Shown here in pieces: positions 62,956-64,000 of a stretch of 64,000 bases of DNA. Within the stretch, counting starts at the first letter, position 1. Every line of letters starts with the position of its first letter. The stretch lies in the NCBI GenBank assembly GCA_014549065.1, contig JACDOX010000034.1, positions 1,929,904-1,993,903 on the forward strand, written 5' to 3'. The translations under genes and the position numbers were made by a program. A model generated the notes under the pieces. That model made no database searches. It was not told the DNA's origin and worked only from the letters and a program-made list of their open reading frames with translations. The DNA is from Cardinalis cardinalis (lineage: Eukaryota > Chordata > Aves > Passeriformes > Cardinalidae).

Positions 62956-63432
62956 TCATGACAAAATCACCGTCTGCAGGAGCCCCACGCCAGCTGTGTC
63001 CAAACAAGCCTGTGCTTGCTGAGAGCTGGGGGCTGCCGAGGGAGAGGAGCGCTGGATCTCAGAGTCCTGGGTGGGTCTTCCCAGTCGGCTGTCTCTTCCT
63101 TGGGGTGCCTCTCCCTGCACCACTGTCCCAGGGTGCTGGCTGCTGCTATTGCTGCTGCGGGCACAGTGGTCCCGTTCATACTCCTCCTGAGCCTTTTGCA
63201 TTTTCCGCTTCTTCATCTTCCTCTTGTGAATGTGGAAGGTGGTGAGGGAGAGGAGGATCAGGCAGAAGATGAGGGTGACCAGGACAATTAAAACCAGGGT
63301 GGATGAGAAGGACTGAAAGAGTTGACCCACTTGCGTGATGCAGGTGCTGCTGGTATTTAAGGTGGCAGATGTCCTGTTCAGAAGACAAGGCGGCAGGGAC
63401 AGCCTCAACTCTTNGGAGAGCTTGGCACTCAT
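62956..63432 (-). CDS. C11orf87: C11orf87 orthologue, neuronal single-pass membrane protein
   Basis: 158-residue protein, complete, TGA stop. It matches the vertebrate C11orf87 family throughout: N-terminal ELRLSLPPCLLNRT (residues 8-21), CITQVGQLFQSFSSTLVL (31-48), the hydrophobic segment at about 45-66, a very basic stretch HKRKMKKRKMQKAQEEYERD (69-88), and the C-terminal CLDTAG.GLLQTV.LS. There is one transmembrane helix and no obvious cleavable signal peptide. The two N-glycosylation sequons (NRT at 19-21, NTS at 26-28) and the basic cluster after the helix suggest N-terminus outside, C-terminus in the cytoplasm. Function is poorly known; the human protein is described as a neuronal membrane protein. 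Codon 7 is NAA because of the ambiguous base at 63,414; Lys is expected from the human protein. Start: only ATG after the in-frame stop TGA at 63,487-63,489, though its context (T at -3, A at +4) is weak. The human protein is about 197 residues, so linkers are shorter here. Confidence 0.95.
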   Translation of the reverse strand: MSAKLSXELRLSLPPCLLNRTSATLNTSSTCITQVGQLFQSFSSTLVLIVLVTLIFCLILLSLTTFHIHKRKMKKRKMQKAQEEYERDHCARSSNSSSQHPGTVVQGEAPQGRDSRLGRPTQDSEIQRSSPSAAPSSQQAQACLDTAGVGLLQTVILS

Positions 63433-63579
63433 TGAGGAGGCTACGGAAGATGAGGATCTTCTCCCCTCTCCGAAGACGTCTAAATTTCAGTCGCTGGCGG
63501 GCTGCTGGCGGGCGCTTGCTGGAAATGCCCGGGATGCTGCCGGCTCAGCCTCTCGCTCGCTCTGAAGTACCCGAGCAGC
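63433..63579 (-). other. C11orf87: 5' UTR part of C11orf87 exon 2
   Basis: 147 bases between the predicted 3' splice site and the start codon. There is no upstream ATG on the gene strand, and an in-frame stop at 63,487-63,489 excludes an N-terminal extension. The acceptor reads CTCCCCTTGCAG followed by GCTGCTCGGG. Confidence 0.65.
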
Positions 63580-63912
63580 CTGCAAGGGGAGCCGGACACA
63601 TCAGCGCCCCGAGGCACCCACCCTGCGCAGCTCCCCCGCCCCAAACCCGGCTGCGGCAGCCTCCGCCCTGCGCCCCGCTCCGAGCGGCCCCGGCTCCCTG
63701 CCGGGACGGGCACCGCGCCGCCGCTCCGACTCCGCCGATTCCTGGGCACCGCGGCCAGCACCGCCCGGCCGCTCCCCCAACTAGTTGCCGCGGGAAAGGC
63801 AGCGAGGGAGCGGCGGCCGGGTGCCAGAGCCCCGCGCCGCGGCGGCTGCCGGAGCCTCGCGGGTCGTGCCCCGCCGTGCCGGAGCCGCCGCCCGCCCCGG
63901 AGCCCCCCTTAC
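63580..63912 (-). other. C11orf87: predicted 5' UTR intron of C11orf87 (333 bp, GT-AG)
   Basis: Donor on the gene strand: CGCGCAG then GTAAGGGG, a near-consensus site at 63,912/63,913. Acceptor: GGCTCCCCTTGCAG at 63,580. The intron is GC-rich and lies in the CpG island. The human gene also has a non-coding first exon and a single coding exon, to my knowledge, which supports the model. The branch point is not obvious. Open frames inside the intron (such as 63,480-63,761 on the minus strand) are composition artefacts. Confidence 0.65.
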
Positions 63913-64000
63913 CTGCGCGGCGAGGGAGCCGCGGGCGCTGGGGGCTGCGGCAGCGCGGAGTGAGCGCAGGAGCGGAGGCACCGCCGCTTCGGGGAGCGCC
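63913..64000 (-). other. C11orf87: C11orf87 non-coding exon 1, partial
   Basis: The sequence directly upstream of the predicted donor, GC-rich and without ATG on the gene strand. The transcription start is within or just beyond the window edge; I see no TATA box. Confidence 0.5.

Larger units (their letters stand above)
63470..64000 (-). promoter_or_regulatory. C11orf87: CpG island at the 5' end of C11orf87
   Basis: Dense CpG and very high GC from about 63,470 to the window end, in sharp contrast with the AT-rich desert. GC-box-like CCCCGCCCC (about 63,635-63,643) and CGCCCGCCCC (about 63,889-63,898) are Sp1-type sites. It covers exon 1, the intron and the start of exon 2, typical of a TATA-less vertebrate promoter. 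The island is cut by the window edge, so its full extent is unknown. Confidence 0.8.

Noticed and set aside
63480..63761. 93-codon Arg/Gly-rich frame on the minus strand in the CpG island
   Set aside because: It spans the predicted splice acceptor and intron and its composition follows from GC-rich DNA.
1..64000. CRISPR arrays, bacterial operons, insertion sequences, phage or toxin systems
   Set aside because: The sequence is vertebrate throughout (CR1, MIR-like repeats, CpG-island promoter, C11orf87); none of these systems is present.

Overview
The window looks like a piece of a bird chromosome. Several 5'-truncated CR1 (chicken repeat 1) LINE copies are present, with the typical CR1 3' end (GGTTGGAAGGGAC / ATTCTATGAT-type tails), together with very old amniote repeats (MIR-like and L3-like relics). 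There are no Alu or L1 elements and no bacterial features. Within birds I cannot fix the species. The only gene I can name is a clear orthologue of human C11orf87 (neuronal integral membrane protein 1). By established knowledge this gene lies in a sparse region between DDX10 and ZC3H12C in mammals; I cannot check that synteny here because neither neighbour is in view.

Layout. Positions 1-62,900 are essentially a gene desert, apart from the likely 3' UTR at its right end. A cluster of CR1 pieces occupies about 2.9-9.95 kb in both orientations. From 10 to 21.4 kb there is AT-rich unique sequence. A (GGAA)n microsatellite containing a run of 60 Ns lies at 21.48-21.71 kb. A CR1 copy and an old L3-like relic follow at 22.5-22.9 kb, an old CR1/L3 copy at 37.1-37.65 kb, MIR-like relics at 41.8, 43.8 and 57.1 kb, and a short CR1-derived piece at 50.2 kb. 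The rest is unassigned sequence with short chance ORFs, some perfect hairpins and AT/CA-rich simple repeats.

The right end (63,913-64,000 for exon 1, 63,580-63,912 for a 5' UTR intron, 62,956-63,432 for the coding sequence) is the minus-strand C11orf87 gene. Its CpG-island promoter runs off the window edge. The first canonical AATAAA downstream on that strand is at 61,053-61,058, which suggests a 3' UTR of about 1.9 kb.

No operon-like gene set or new multi-gene system is visible. The most useful observations are the shortened C11orf87 protein, its small GT-AG 5' UTR intron, a sharp fall in ambiguous bases after 39.3 kb, the phase mismatch across the microsatellite gap, duplicated CR1 3' termini, a few perfect inverted repeats and a CpG-enriched patch near 59.1-59.8 kb. 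Repeat names rest on recognition by eye, not on a database search.
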